64,000 nucleotides of DNA. Source: Pseudomonas gingeri (GTDB taxonomy: Bacteria; Pseudomonadota; Gammaproteobacteria; Pseudomonadales; Pseudomonadaceae). Made by a program: the position numbers and the translations under genes. The stretch lies in NCBI RefSeq assembly GCF_013386115.1, contig NZ_JACAOR010000011.1, forward strand, positions 310,001 to 374,000. Direction: 5' to 3'. Shown here in pieces: positions 25,761 to 33,911 of the stretch. Numbering within the stretch: position 1 is the first letter of the stretch; every line of letters starts with the position of its first letter. The notes under the pieces are model-generated. The model was not told the origin of the DNA and made no database searches. It saw nothing but the letters and a program-made list of their open reading frames with translations.

Positions 25761-26930
25761 ATGCAACCTATTCATATCCAGAAACAACAATCCCGGGTCG
25801 AAGGTTGGGATCAGCAGAATCCCGAGGAAGCCTTCACCCTGCCATCGCGTTATTTCTTCGATGAGGGACTGTTCCAGGCCGAGCGCGACAATATTTTCAT
25901 GCACGCCTGGCACGTGGCGGGGCACAGGAACGAGTTCGCCCAGCCCGGGCAATACGTGGTCTGCGACCTGTTCGACCAGAGCATCGTGGTCGCCTGTAAC
26001 CGTGAAGGGCAGGTCCATGCCTTCCATAACGTCTGCCAGCATCGCGGCAACCGCCTGCTGGAAGAGCGGCGCGGTACCACTGGCGGAGTGGTGCGCTGTG
26101 CCTATCACTCATGGTGCTATGAAATGGATGGCAGCCTGCGCGGCGCGCCCCGTTGCGAACGGATGAAGAACTTCGAATTGCAGCAGTTCAATATTCCCAA
26201 GGTACGGATCGAGGAAATGGGCGGTTTCGTCTACTTCAACCTCGATCCCCAGGCGCCGTCCCTGCGCGAACTGTTCCCCGGCGCCGACGAGGAAATGCGC
26301 CGGGTCTTCCCGGACCTGGAACAGATGCAACTGATCGACGAGCAGGACGTGATCGTGCCGGCCAACTGGAAAGTGATCATGGACAACTCCATCGAGGGCT
26401 ATCACTTCAAGCTCTCCGGCCCGTGCCACATCGACCTGGCCAGACTGATCGACTTCAAGGGCTACGAGCTGATCAAGCGGGACAACTGGTGGACCTATGC
26501 GGCCCCGGCCAACCTGTCGGCGACCGAAGCCTATGGGGTGAAGCTGCGCGGCGACCTGAACCCCGATGAGTGCTTCTTCAATATCGGCATGTGGCCGAAC
26601 AATACCTTCTATACCTTTCCGTTTTCCGAGTTCCTCGGCTCGTTCATGATGATTCCACTGGATGCCGAGCGCTCGCTGCTGCGCTTCGGCTACTACTCCT
26701 CCAACGCCCGCACGGCCGAGGTCAGCACCGCCTGCATGAAGTGGATGAACGAGGACCTGGGACCGGAAGATATCGCGCTGAATATCTCGGTGCAGAAGGG
26801 CCTGCGCTCGCTGGGCTACGACCAGGGTCGCTACATGATCGACGCGCAGCGCAGCAATGAAAGCGAGCATCTGGTGCATCACTTTCACCGCCTGGTGTTC
26901 CAGGGTATCCACGGTACTGCCGACCGCTGA
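25761..26930 (+). CDS. Rieske non-haem iron oxygenase, catalytic (alpha) subunit
   Basis: A 389-residue ring-hydroxylating-type oxygenase. The Rieske cluster ligands are Cys92-x-His94 and Cys113-x2-His116 (VCQHRGN and VRCAYHSW). The mononuclear iron site is supported by Glu212/His215 and His223 in SIEGYHFKLSGPCHID. The overall layout resembles the GbcA/CntA-like group that demethylates or hydroxylates quaternary ammonium compounds rather than large aromatic dioxygenases with beta subunits. It is followed 62 bp later by a choline-dehydrogenase-like gene and an AraC regulator, consistent with a small catabolic operon. No dedicated reductase is encoded nearby. The substrate is inferred only at class level. 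Confidence 0.85.
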   Translation: MQPIHIQKQQSRVEGWDQQNPEEAFTLPSRYFFDEGLFQAERDNIFMHAWHVAGHRNEFAQPGQYVVCDLFDQSIVVACNREGQVHAFHNVCQHRGNRLLEERRGTTGGVVRCAYHSWCYEMDGSLRGAPRCERMKNFELQQFNIPKVRIEEMGGFVYFNLDPQAPSLRELFPGADEEMRRVFPDLEQMQLIDEQDVIVPANWKVIMDNSIEGYHFKLSGPCHIDLARLIDFKGYELIKRDNWWTYAAPANLSATEAYGVKLRGDLNPDECFFNIGMWPNNTFYTFPFSEFLGSFMMIPLDAERSLLRFGYYSSNARTAEVSTACMKWMNEDLGPEDIALNISVQKGLRSLGYDQGRYMIDAQRSNESEHLVHHFHRLVFQGIHGTADR

Positions 26931-26992
26931 GTCCGCTTGTCGCGATCGGCGTCGCCGATCGCCCCAGACCTTCTGATGGAGCACGCCCGGTC

Positions 26993-28654
26993 ATGTCCGA
27001 GCACGAATTCGATTACCTGATTGTCGGCGCCGGGTCCGCCGGCTGTGTCCTGGCCAACCGCCTGGGAGAAGACCCTGCGCTCAGGATCCTGTTGCTGGAG
27101 GCGGGACCGGCCGACAACAGCTGGACCATCGACATGCCCTCCGCTGTGGGCGTGGTCGTCGGCGGCACGCGCTACAACTGGGGTTTCAGCTCGGAACCCG
27201 AGCCGTGGCTCGACGGCCGCCGGATCGGCACGCCCCGTGGGCGTACCCTCGGCGGTTCCTCGTCGATCAATGGCATGGTGTATATCCGCGGGCATGCCCG
27301 GGATTACGACAACTGGGCGGAGCAGGGCTGCGTCGGCTGGAGCTACCAGGAAGTGCTGCCGTATTTCATCCGCGCGCAGAACCATGCCGATGGACCTGAC
27401 AGTTATCGCGGTGCGCAGGGGCATCTGCATGTCACGCCGGGGGATATCAGCACGCCGTTGTGTGCCGCCTTCGTCGCGGCCGGGGAGCAGGCCGGCTATG
27501 CGCCGAGCAACGACCTGAACGGCTATCGCCAGGAAGGTTTCGGCCCGGTGGACCGCACGACTCGCCACGGCAGGCGCTGGAGCACCGCCCGCGGTTATCT
27601 GCGCGAAGCCTTGCAGCGCGGCAATGTGCAGGTGGCGACCGGTGCCCTGGCGTTGCGCATCCTGTTCAAGGACAAGCGGGCCTGTGGTATCGAGTACGAG
27701 CAGAACGGTCACGTCTGGCAGGCCCGGGCCCGGCGCGAAGTGCTCTTGACCGCCGGGGCGATCAGTTCGCCGCAGTTGCTGTTGTTGTCCGGCATCGGCC
27801 CGGCCGCGGAGCTGCGTGACCTGGGGCTGACGGTCCTGCACGACCTGCCCGGCGTCGGCAAACGTCTCAACGACCATCCGGATACGGTGGTGCAGTACCT
27901 GTGCAAGAAGCCTGTGTCGCTGTACCCGTGGACCAGCGCACCGGGCAAGTGGTGGATCGGCGCGCGCTGGTTCATCCGCCATGACGGCCTGGCGGCCAGT
28001 AACCATTTCGAGGCCGGGGCCTTTATCCGTTCGCGGGCCGGGGTCGAGCACCCGGACCTGCAACTGACCTTCATGCCCCTGGCGGTGCAACCGGGCACGG
28101 TGGACCTGGTGCCTGCCCATGCGTTCCAGGTGCATATCGACCTGATGCGGCCCACCAGCTTGGGCAGTGTCACCCTCAAGAGTCGCGATCCGCGCCAGCC
28201 GCCGAAGATCCTCTTCAACTACCTGAGCACCGAGCAGGACCGTGCCGACATGCGTGCCGGTGCGCGACTGGTGCGCGAAATCCTCGGGCAACCGGCCATG
28301 GCGGCCTTTGCCGGCGAGGAGCTGGTGCCCGGTCCGGATGTGCAGAGCGATGAGGCGCTCGATGCCTGGGCCCGGCGGGTCACGGAAACCGGTTACCATG
28401 CCAGCGGCACCTGCAAGATGGGACCCGCCGCCGATGCCGCGGCGGTGGTCGATCCGCAGTTGCGGGTCCATGGCGTGGAAGGGCTGCGGGTGGTGGATGC
28501 CTCGATCATGCCGATGATCGTCAGCGGCAATACCAATGCGCCGACGGTGATGATTGCCGAGAAGGCCAGCGATATGATCCGCGGGCGACCGCCGTTGCCG
28601 GCGCTCTCGGTGCCGGTGTGGGTGCATCCGCACTGGCAGAGCCAGCAACGCTGA
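26993..28654 (+). CDS. GMC-family FAD oxidoreductase (choline-dehydrogenase-like)
   Basis: A 553-residue glucose-methanol-choline oxidoreductase. FAD is bound through LIVGAGSAGCVLANRLGED at residues 7-25; the family signature GRTLGGSSSINGMVYIRG and the C-terminal active site (TGYHASGTCKMG with a His, and NTNAPTVMIAEKASDM) are intact. Members oxidise alcohols such as choline or polyethylene glycol to aldehydes. Lying between a Rieske oxygenase and an AraC regulator, it probably oxidises a hydroxylated substrate of the same pathway. An alternative is an aryl- or aliphatic-alcohol dehydrogenase. Confidence 0.92.
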   Translation: MSEHEFDYLIVGAGSAGCVLANRLGEDPALRILLLEAGPADNSWTIDMPSAVGVVVGGTRYNWGFSSEPEPWLDGRRIGTPRGRTLGGSSSINGMVYIRGHARDYDNWAEQGCVGWSYQEVLPYFIRAQNHADGPDSYRGAQGHLHVTPGDISTPLCAAFVAAGEQAGYAPSNDLNGYRQEGFGPVDRTTRHGRRWSTARGYLREALQRGNVQVATGALALRILFKDKRACGIEYEQNGHVWQARARREVLLTAGAISSPQLLLLSGIGPAAELRDLGLTVLHDLPGVGKRLNDHPDTVVQYLCKKPVSLYPWTSAPGKWWIGARWFIRHDGLAASNHFEAGAFIRSRAGVEHPDLQLTFMPLAVQPGTVDLVPAHAFQVHIDLMRPTSLGSVTLKSRDPRQPPKILFNYLSTEQDRADMRAGARLVREILGQPAMAAFAGEELVPGPDVQSDEALDAWARRVTETGYHASGTCKMGPAADAAAVVDPQLRVHGVEGLRVVDASIMPMIVSGNTNAPTVMIAEKASDMIRGRPPLPALSVPVWVHPHWQSQQR

Positions 28655-28684
28655 GCCTGCGGGTTGGGTGGAGGGAGTTCACTG

Positions 28685-29716
28685 ATGAGCCACGAGTCAC
28701 GCGATACACCGCCGCTGCATATCGCCGTGCTGCTGCTGCCGGCCTTTTCCCAGTTGGGGCTGGCGGCGGTTATCGAGCCTTTGGCGATTGCCAACTGGTT
28801 GAGCCAGCGCACGCTGTTCCAATGGACGCTGCTGTCCCTCGATGGTCAGCCCGTTCCGGCCAGTAACGGCCTGAGCACGGCGGTCGGTGGTTGTCCCGAG
28901 GCCGGGCAGGGCTTCGATGCCTGCCTGGTGATCGCCAGTTTCGATGTGCACAAGCACAGCCGCAACCAGTCGCTGAAAAGCTGGCTGCGCAAGCAGGCAC
29001 TGTTCGGCGCGGTGCTGATGGGCGTGGAAACCGGAACCGAGCTGCTGGCCGCGGCCGGGGTGCTCGACGGCCACGAAGCGGCGGTGCACTGGGACAACCT
29101 GCAGGGTTTCCAGGAAAGCTATCCCCGGGTCAAGGCCCGGCCCCAGCTCTACACCCTGGAACGCCAGCGCCTGACCTGTGCCGGTGCCACCTCGACCCTG
29201 GACATGATGATCGCCTGGCTGGGACAGAGCGTCGACAGCGACCTGGCGCGGGAGATCGCCATGCACCTGCTGATGGGGCGGGTACGCCAGCCCATGGACA
29301 ACCAGCTCGACGATGGCCCGGCCAGCCCGCGGCTGCAGGGGGCGAAGATGCGGCGGGCGGTGATGCTGATGGAGCAGGCCCTGGAAGAGCCGCTGGATTG
29401 CGAAGCCATCGCTCGCCAGGTGGGGTTGTCACAGCGCCAGCTGGAACGTCAGTTCAAGCAGCACACCGGCCTGTCGCCGCTCAAGTACTACATGACCCTG
29501 CGCCTGGCGCGGGCCCACAGCCTGTTGCAGCAGACACAGATGAGCGTGGCCCAGGTCGCGGCCTGTTCCGGGTTCGGTTCGCTGGAGCATTTTTCCCGCA
29601 CTTACCGGGCACGTTTCGGTTGCCCGCCCAGCGAGGATCGCAGCCAGGTGTTCAGTGCCCCCGTGATGCGCCAGCCGCTGAGCCGTGAACTGCGTTCTTC
29701 GCTGATCGAAGAATGA
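28685..29716 (+). CDS. AraC-family regulator with GATase1-like domain (GlxA/GbdR type)
   Basis: A 343-residue regulator with an N-terminal DJ-1/PfpI-like ligand domain (IAVLLLPAFSQLGLAAVIEP, then GAVLMGVETGTELLAAAGVL) and a C-terminal AraC DNA-binding domain (DCEAIARQVGLSQRQLERQF and VAQVAACSGFGSLEHFSRTY). In Pseudomonas this architecture includes GbdR, CdhR and ArgR, which sense betaine, carnitine or arginine. GGGAG lies 8 bases before the ATG. It is the third gene of the Rieske-GMC operon and its likely activator. Confidence 0.92.
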   Translation: MSHESRDTPPLHIAVLLLPAFSQLGLAAVIEPLAIANWLSQRTLFQWTLLSLDGQPVPASNGLSTAVGGCPEAGQGFDACLVIASFDVHKHSRNQSLKSWLRKQALFGAVLMGVETGTELLAAAGVLDGHEAAVHWDNLQGFQESYPRVKARPQLYTLERQRLTCAGATSTLDMMIAWLGQSVDSDLAREIAMHLLMGRVRQPMDNQLDDGPASPRLQGAKMRRAVMLMEQALEEPLDCEAIARQVGLSQRQLERQFKQHTGLSPLKYYMTLRLARAHSLLQQTQMSVAQVAACSGFGSLEHFSRTYRARFGCPPSEDRSQVFSAPVMRQPLSRELRSSLIEE

Positions 29717-29740
29717 CAGGTTGCCGGTAATACCTGTGTG

Positions 29741-29760
29741 GGAGCCGGCAAGCCGGTTCC
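29741..29760. terminator. Hairpin between convergent AraC and aldolase genes
   Basis: GGAGCCGGC-AA-GCCGGTTCC is a 9-bp stem with one G-T pair between the AraC stop (29716) and the aldolase stop (29760). It resembles a degenerate REP core and could act as a bidirectional transcription stop. Confidence 0.5.
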
Positions 29761-30494
29761 TACCGTGCAAACTCCGGTTCCTCCTCCTCCAGGATCCCCC
29801 GCAGGGCCGCGAAATGCTTCTCGGCAAATCCCGGGTAGTCGAGCCATTGTCGTGCCGTCTTGCGTGCCACCTCATCGCTGGCGATACGCAGCGGGCGTCC
29901 TGTCGACAGCGCCGTGACATACACGTCGCAGGCCCGCTCGAAGTAGTACAGGTCGTCGAACGCCTGGGCCACGCTGGGCGCGGCGACCAGCAAGCCATGA
30001 TTGCCCATCAGCAGGATCGGCTTGTCCCCCAGCAGGCGGCTGACCCGTTCGGCCTCGTCGCCCAACCCCATGCCATCGAAACCTTCATCGATGACCACCC
30101 GCTCGAAAAAACGCATGGAATTCTGCTCGATGGGCGGCAGGCGCGAGTCCGCCAGGCAGGCCAGGGTCGTTGCGTATTTCGAGTGGACATGCAGGATGCA
30201 GCGGGCCTGGGGCTGGTTGCGATGCAGCGCGCCGTGCAGGGCCGAAGCGGTGATATCCGGGGCATCCGGGCGGTCGAGGGTGCTGGGGTCATCGGCCTTG
30301 ACCAGCAGCAGGTCACTGGCACGGATTCGTGAAAAATGCCGGCCATAGGGATTGATCAGGAAGTCCCGGCCATCGTCGGAGACGGCCACGCTGAAGTGAT
30401 TGGCGATGGATTCGTGCAGGCCCAGGCGTGCGGCCCAGCGAAAGGCGCAGGCCAGTTGGCTGCGCAGCGACGGGTGATCGAGGGGCGAAGGCAT
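29760..30494 (-). CDS. Class II aldolase/adducin family protein
   Basis: A 244-residue member of the class II aldolase family. The metal-binding motif ILHVHSKYATTLAC (His-x-His) and the later GNHGLLV histidine are conserved, as is IANHFSVAV near the start. The family includes fuculose-phosphate aldolases and decarboxylases acting on small acids; without phosphate-binding detail I cannot choose. It is convergent with the AraC gene and has its own promoter region beyond 30494. It may share the Rieske/GMC pathway but this is only proximity. Confidence 0.85.
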   Translation of the reverse strand: MPSPLDHPSLRSQLACAFRWAARLGLHESIANHFSVAVSDDGRDFLINPYGRHFSRIRASDLLLVKADDPSTLDRPDAPDITASALHGALHRNQPQARCILHVHSKYATTLACLADSRLPPIEQNSMRFFERVVIDEGFDGMGLGDEAERVSRLLGDKPILLMGNHGLLVAAPSVAQAFDDLYYFERACDVYVTALSTGRPLRIASDEVARKTARQWLDYPGFAEKHFAALRGILEEEEPEFAR

Positions 30495-30845
30495 GGCGGG
30501 CTCCTGGGCAATCGGCGGATGCTGCAGAGTCTAGGGCGGCTGGGGATCAGGGCTTGATGGGAAGCGACTTTTGTTGACGTGATTGTTTCCGATGGGGGGT
30601 AAAGGCTGCCGGCCCCTTCGCGGGCAAGCCCGCTCCCACAAGTTTCGGGTCGTGCACAAACCCTCGCCTCGACTCGAACACTGTGGGAGCGGGCTCGCCC
30701 GCGAAGAGGACCTCCAGAACGCCACAAGCCCATGGTAGTCATACTGACTCCCATGGTCGATATGACCGCATTTTTCATCGAGTCATAACGACTCCAGGCC
30801 TCTCACAGGCCTTGATTTTAAAGGCCCCGGCAACTGGCACGGATC
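30495..30845. other. Intergenic region with a REP doublet
   Basis: About 350 bp without a gene between the divergent aldolase and chemoreceptor genes. It carries an inverted REP pair (30616-30706). Downstream of the pair the sequence turns AT-richer (CATTTTTCATCGAGTCATAA and CTTGATTTTAAAGG), the likely promoter region for the chemoreceptor. Confidence 0.6.
30616..30706. repeat. REP doublet (REPIN)
   Basis: CTTCGCGGGCAAGCCCGCTC (from 30616, element to 30640) and its inverted partner GGAGCGGGCTCGCCCGCGAA (element 30682-30706) form two palindromic REP elements head-to-head with a 41-bp spacer. This is the common extragenic REPIN layout of fluorescent pseudomonads, mobilised by a RAYT transposase elsewhere in the genome. 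Confidence 0.9.
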
Positions 30846-31991
30846 ATGAGTGGCAAGATGGCATCAGCCTCAGCTACGGACCTCCCCATGATATTTGTAC
30901 GTGCCAGCCACCATCGCGCCCTGCTGCAGGACAATGCCCGCCTCAATGGCGAACTGGACCAGGCCCGGCAACGCATCGCCGAGCTGGAGTCCGGTCGCGA
31001 TTGTCGGGAACAGCAGGCCGCGCCGACGGCCGAACTGGCGTTCTACCAGGGATTGGCGGGTAACCTGCTGCAATTCGGCCGCTCCATTTCCCATGTCGGC
31101 GAGTCCTTCGATTACCTCAACCTGCGCCTGGTGGATAACAACCACAGGGCCAAGAGCGTGGCCGTGGCGGCGATCCAGAACAAGCAGAAGTTCGGTGTCC
31201 TGCAAGAGCAGACCCATGTCATGCAGGACGGACTGGCGGACCTCGACGAGCAGATCTCGCGACTGGTGATCCGCGCCAGCGAGATCGACCGGATCGTCGG
31301 TCTGATCAGCGCCATTGCCAACATGACCAACCTGCTGGCGCTCAATGCGGCTATCGAGGCGGCACGGGCCGGTGAGTCGGGTCGTGGTTTCGCGGTGGTC
31401 GCCAGCGAGATCCGCGACCTGGCGGAAAAGACCGCCAGCGCCACCCAGGACATCATTCGCGAAACCGCCGATATCAAGGCGATGATCGGTGTCGCCCAGA
31501 GCAGCATCCAGCAACAGGCCAGCACCGCCAGCGTGTTTCATGGCCTGACCAACGAGGCCGGCGGGGCGATGTTCGAGGTCTATACCCTGGCCCAGCGCAT
31601 GCAGCAGGAGATGAGCCAGTCATGCTTCCGGGCGGGTATCGAGCAGGCCAACCTGGCCGAGCTGTCGCTGAAGGTCTCGGTCTACGAAGGCATACTCGGG
31701 GAGGCTGTGGAGGCGCCGTTGATCAGCGACCATGACTGCCCGTTCGGTCGCTGGTACTACGGCGAAGGCAACCAGCAGCTGAAAAGCTACAAGGCCTTCA
31801 ACCGCATCGAGCGTCCCCATGGTCTGGTGCATTCGGCCGGTGCCGAGGCCCTGGCCGCCCACCGCCAGGGCCGGCTCGACGAGACCCTGGTGCAACTGGC
31901 GGTGATGGAGCGCTCGAACGTGGAAGTGATGGACATCATCCAGAGTGTGCTCGCCGAGCATGAACGGCGGGCGCAAACCAGCCCGGTCTGA
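30846..31991 (+). CDS. Soluble methyl-accepting chemotaxis protein with C-terminal CZB domain
   Basis: A 381-residue cytoplasmic chemoreceptor without membrane segments. The central signalling hairpin contains the invariant tip IDRIVGLISAIANMTNLLAL followed by NAAIEAARAGESGRGFAVVA. The C-terminal domain has the chemoreceptor zinc-binding signature (ISDHDCPFGRWYYG, then RPHGLVHSAG with further His residues), which binds zinc through one Cys and three His and senses oxidants or zinc. A start at the internal ATG at 30888 (MIFVRASHHRALL) is also plausible. No chemotaxis genes are adjacent, so it must signal through a system encoded elsewhere. Confidence 0.9.
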   Translation: MSGKMASASATDLPMIFVRASHHRALLQDNARLNGELDQARQRIAELESGRDCREQQAAPTAELAFYQGLAGNLLQFGRSISHVGESFDYLNLRLVDNNHRAKSVAVAAIQNKQKFGVLQEQTHVMQDGLADLDEQISRLVIRASEIDRIVGLISAIANMTNLLALNAAIEAARAGESGRGFAVVASEIRDLAEKTASATQDIIRETADIKAMIGVAQSSIQQQASTASVFHGLTNEAGGAMFEVYTLAQRMQQEMSQSCFRAGIEQANLAELSLKVSVYEGILGEAVEAPLISDHDCPFGRWYYGEGNQQLKSYKAFNRIERPHGLVHSAGAEALAAHRQGRLDETLVQLAVMERSNVEVMDIIQSVLAEHERRAQTSPV

Positions 31992-31994
31992 GAC

Positions 31995-32858
31995 TCAGAT
32001 CATCGGGTCCCAGCGCTGGGACCAGTCGCTGTCGGCCTTGACGATCTCGCGCAGCAGCTCGAAGGCCCTCTGCAGGGTGGCCGAGTCCCGCTCGCGGGCA
32101 TACACCAGATAGGTCGGGTAACTGAACTCCGGCGCCTTGGGCACCCGCTCCAGGACGCCGCTGTCCAGATAGCTCTGCACCACCCGGGTACGGAAATACC
32201 CGGCGCCGCCGTTGCCGAGGATGAATTGCAGGGCCACCGGCCCCAGGTTGAAGCTGGCGGCGGCCCGCGCCTTGTCTGGCAGGGCGGCGTCGTGCTGGCG
32301 GCGGAAGTCTTCGCCCCAGTCGATGTACACATAGGGCTCGGGCTTTTCCGCCAGGCGCACCAGGATCAGCTTTTCCTCCAGCAACTGCTCCACCTGCAAC
32401 CCCGGCCAGTACGCCGGCTGATAGACCAGGGCGGCATCCAGCACACCCAGTTCGAGCTGGCGCAGCAACTGCTCGCCGTCGCGGATTTCGGTGCGCAGGG
32501 CATGGGTCGGGATCTGCTCGCGCAAGGCCTTGGCCCAGCTGAGGATCAACGGATTGCACAGGCTGACCTCGCCGCCGATATGCAGCACGTTGTTGAACCC
32601 GTCCGGCAGCGGCAGGTCGCGGCGGGCGGCTTCCCAGGTCTGCACCAGCTGGTTGGCATAGACCACGAAGGCCTCGCCATCTGCCGTCAGCCTGGCGCCG
32701 GCACGATTGCGCACAAAGAGCGTGGCATCGAGCTGGCTTTCGAGTTTCTGCACCCGGGCGGTGATCGCGGTCTGGGTCACATGCAGTTTCTCGGCGGCGG
32801 CCACCAGGCTGCCGTAGCGGGCGATTTCGAGAAAGGTGCGGGCGAGGTCGATATCCAT
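31995..32858 (-). CDS. LysR-family transcriptional regulator
   Basis: A 287-residue LysR-type regulator, starting MDIDLARTFLEIARYGSLVA, with the recognition helix TQTAITARVQKLESQLDATL. The effector domain is somewhat short. It converges with the chemoreceptor gene (3 bp between stops) and starts 99 bp from the divergent PAAR-like gene of the T6SS region. It could regulate that gene, but nothing in the sequence proves it. Confidence 0.92.
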   Translation of the reverse strand: MDIDLARTFLEIARYGSLVAAAEKLHVTQTAITARVQKLESQLDATLFVRNRAGARLTADGEAFVVYANQLVQTWEAARRDLPLPDGFNNVLHIGGEVSLCNPLILSWAKALREQIPTHALRTEIRDGEQLLRQLELGVLDAALVYQPAYWPGLQVEQLLEEKLILVRLAEKPEPYVYIDWGEDFRRQHDAALPDKARAAASFNLGPVALQFILGNGGAGYFRTRVVQSYLDSGVLERVPKAPEFSYPTYLVYARERDSATLQRAFELLREIVKADSDWSQRWDPMI

Positions 32859-32957
32859 GGGGCGTCCGTGGCGCGAAGGAAAGACAGTGTAATCGCTAAC
32901 GAGCCGATCTGGTCTACGCTGCCAGTGTCCCGCAGCCAACAGGAAAAGGAGAGCGCC

Positions 32958-33353
32958 ATGGGCAGTCCCCAGGTGTGCAGCGGCGCCACCCTGCAATGCA
33001 GCTTCGGCGCCGCGCCGGGCATGCTCAACGTCTTGCCGATCAACCGGGCCCTGACCAGCAGCATGCCCGCCGCGAATATCATGGACTACATTCCGCTGGT
33101 GAACATCGGCACCTTCGCCATGTGCCAGAGCATCGCCAATCCGATGGTGGCCGCCGCGACCGCCGCCGCCCTCGGCGTGCTGACCCCCATGCCGTGCATC
33201 CCGGCCACCGCCGCTCCCTGGATTCCCGGTGGCCCGCCGACCCTGCTGCTGGGCAGCATGCCGGCGCTGGATGCCAACAGTTGCGTGATGTGCACATGGG
33301 GCGGGGTGATCAAGATCGTCGTGCCGGGGCAGGTGCAGATGCTGATTCCCTGA
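32958..33353 (+). CDS. PAAR-like protein (DUF4280), T6SS spike tip
   Basis: A 131-residue protein of the DUF4280 PAAR-like family: VCSGATLQCSFGAAPGMLNV at the start, MDYIPLVNIGTFAMCQSIAN in the middle and CVMCTWGGVIKIVVPGQ at the end. Such proteins cap the VgrG trimer and sharpen the spike, and can carry effectors; this one has no extension, so it is only a tip. Cysteines at fixed positions may bind a metal. AGGAGAGCGCC precedes the ATG at 32958. It converges with the MORN gene and belongs functionally to the T6SS to its right. Confidence 0.88.
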   Translation: MGSPQVCSGATLQCSFGAAPGMLNVLPINRALTSSMPAANIMDYIPLVNIGTFAMCQSIANPMVAAATAAALGVLTPMPCIPATAAPWIPGGPPTLLLGSMPALDANSCVMCTWGGVIKIVVPGQVQMLIP

Positions 33354-33356
33354 AAC

Positions 33357-33902
33357 TCAGGCTTCTTCCGGACCTTCACGGCGCAACCACCACCAGCGCC
33401 AGCGCGAGATCGGCTTGCCCTCTGCGTCCAGCGGACGACCGTCCTCGGCATAGGGCTGTCCGGCATCGAGCAACTGGCCGTTGCGATAACGGCTGCTCAG
33501 GGCGAGCTGGCCGTTCTGATGGAAGCGCTGGTACAGGCCGTCGCGCACGCCATCGCGATTGTGCTCGACTTCCGCGACGCTGCCATCGGCGAAGTAGTTG
33601 GTCGCCTCGCCATGCAGCAGGCCGTGACGATAACCGGCCTTGCGCTGCAGGACGCCTTCCGGGCTGAAGAAACTGGCGATGCCGTGGGTTTTCCCGGCCT
33701 GGTAGGGCACCTGGGCCGAGACCTTGCCGTTGGGGTGATAGAGCGTCGACAGCCCCTGCAACTCGCCCTGGCTGTAACTCAGGCTGGCCTGGGGACGCCC
33801 GGCTTCCTCGATCTTCAGCGGTCCTTCCAGCTGGTCGTCCAGCAGGCGGCCGGTGAGATGGCTGTCGCCGCGTATCAGGTCGAGCTTGGTCGACTCACTC
33901 AT
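33357..33902 (-). CDS. MORN-repeat (YwqK-like) protein next to vgrG
   Basis: A 181-residue protein made of tandem MORN-like repeats: GELQGLSTLYHPNGKVSAQV, GKTHGIASFFSPEGVLQRKA, GLLHGEATNYFADGSVAEVE, GVRDGLYQRFHQNGQLALSS. The C-terminus is basic and Trp-rich (ISRWRWWWLRR). YwqK-like MORN proteins are often found beside polymorphic toxins and T6SS spikes, as immunity or accessory proteins. It follows vgrG by 9 bp in the same direction. Whether it protects against the two metalloprotease-like gene products upstream is unknown. Confidence 0.8.
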   Translation of the reverse strand: MSESTKLDLIRGDSHLTGRLLDDQLEGPLKIEEAGRPQASLSYSQGELQGLSTLYHPNGKVSAQVPYQAGKTHGIASFFSPEGVLQRKAGYRHGLLHGEATNYFADGSVAEVEHNRDGVRDGLYQRFHQNGQLALSSRYRNGQLLDAGQPYAEDGRPLDAEGKPISRWRWWWLRREGPEEA

Positions 33903-33911
33903 GTGCGTTCC

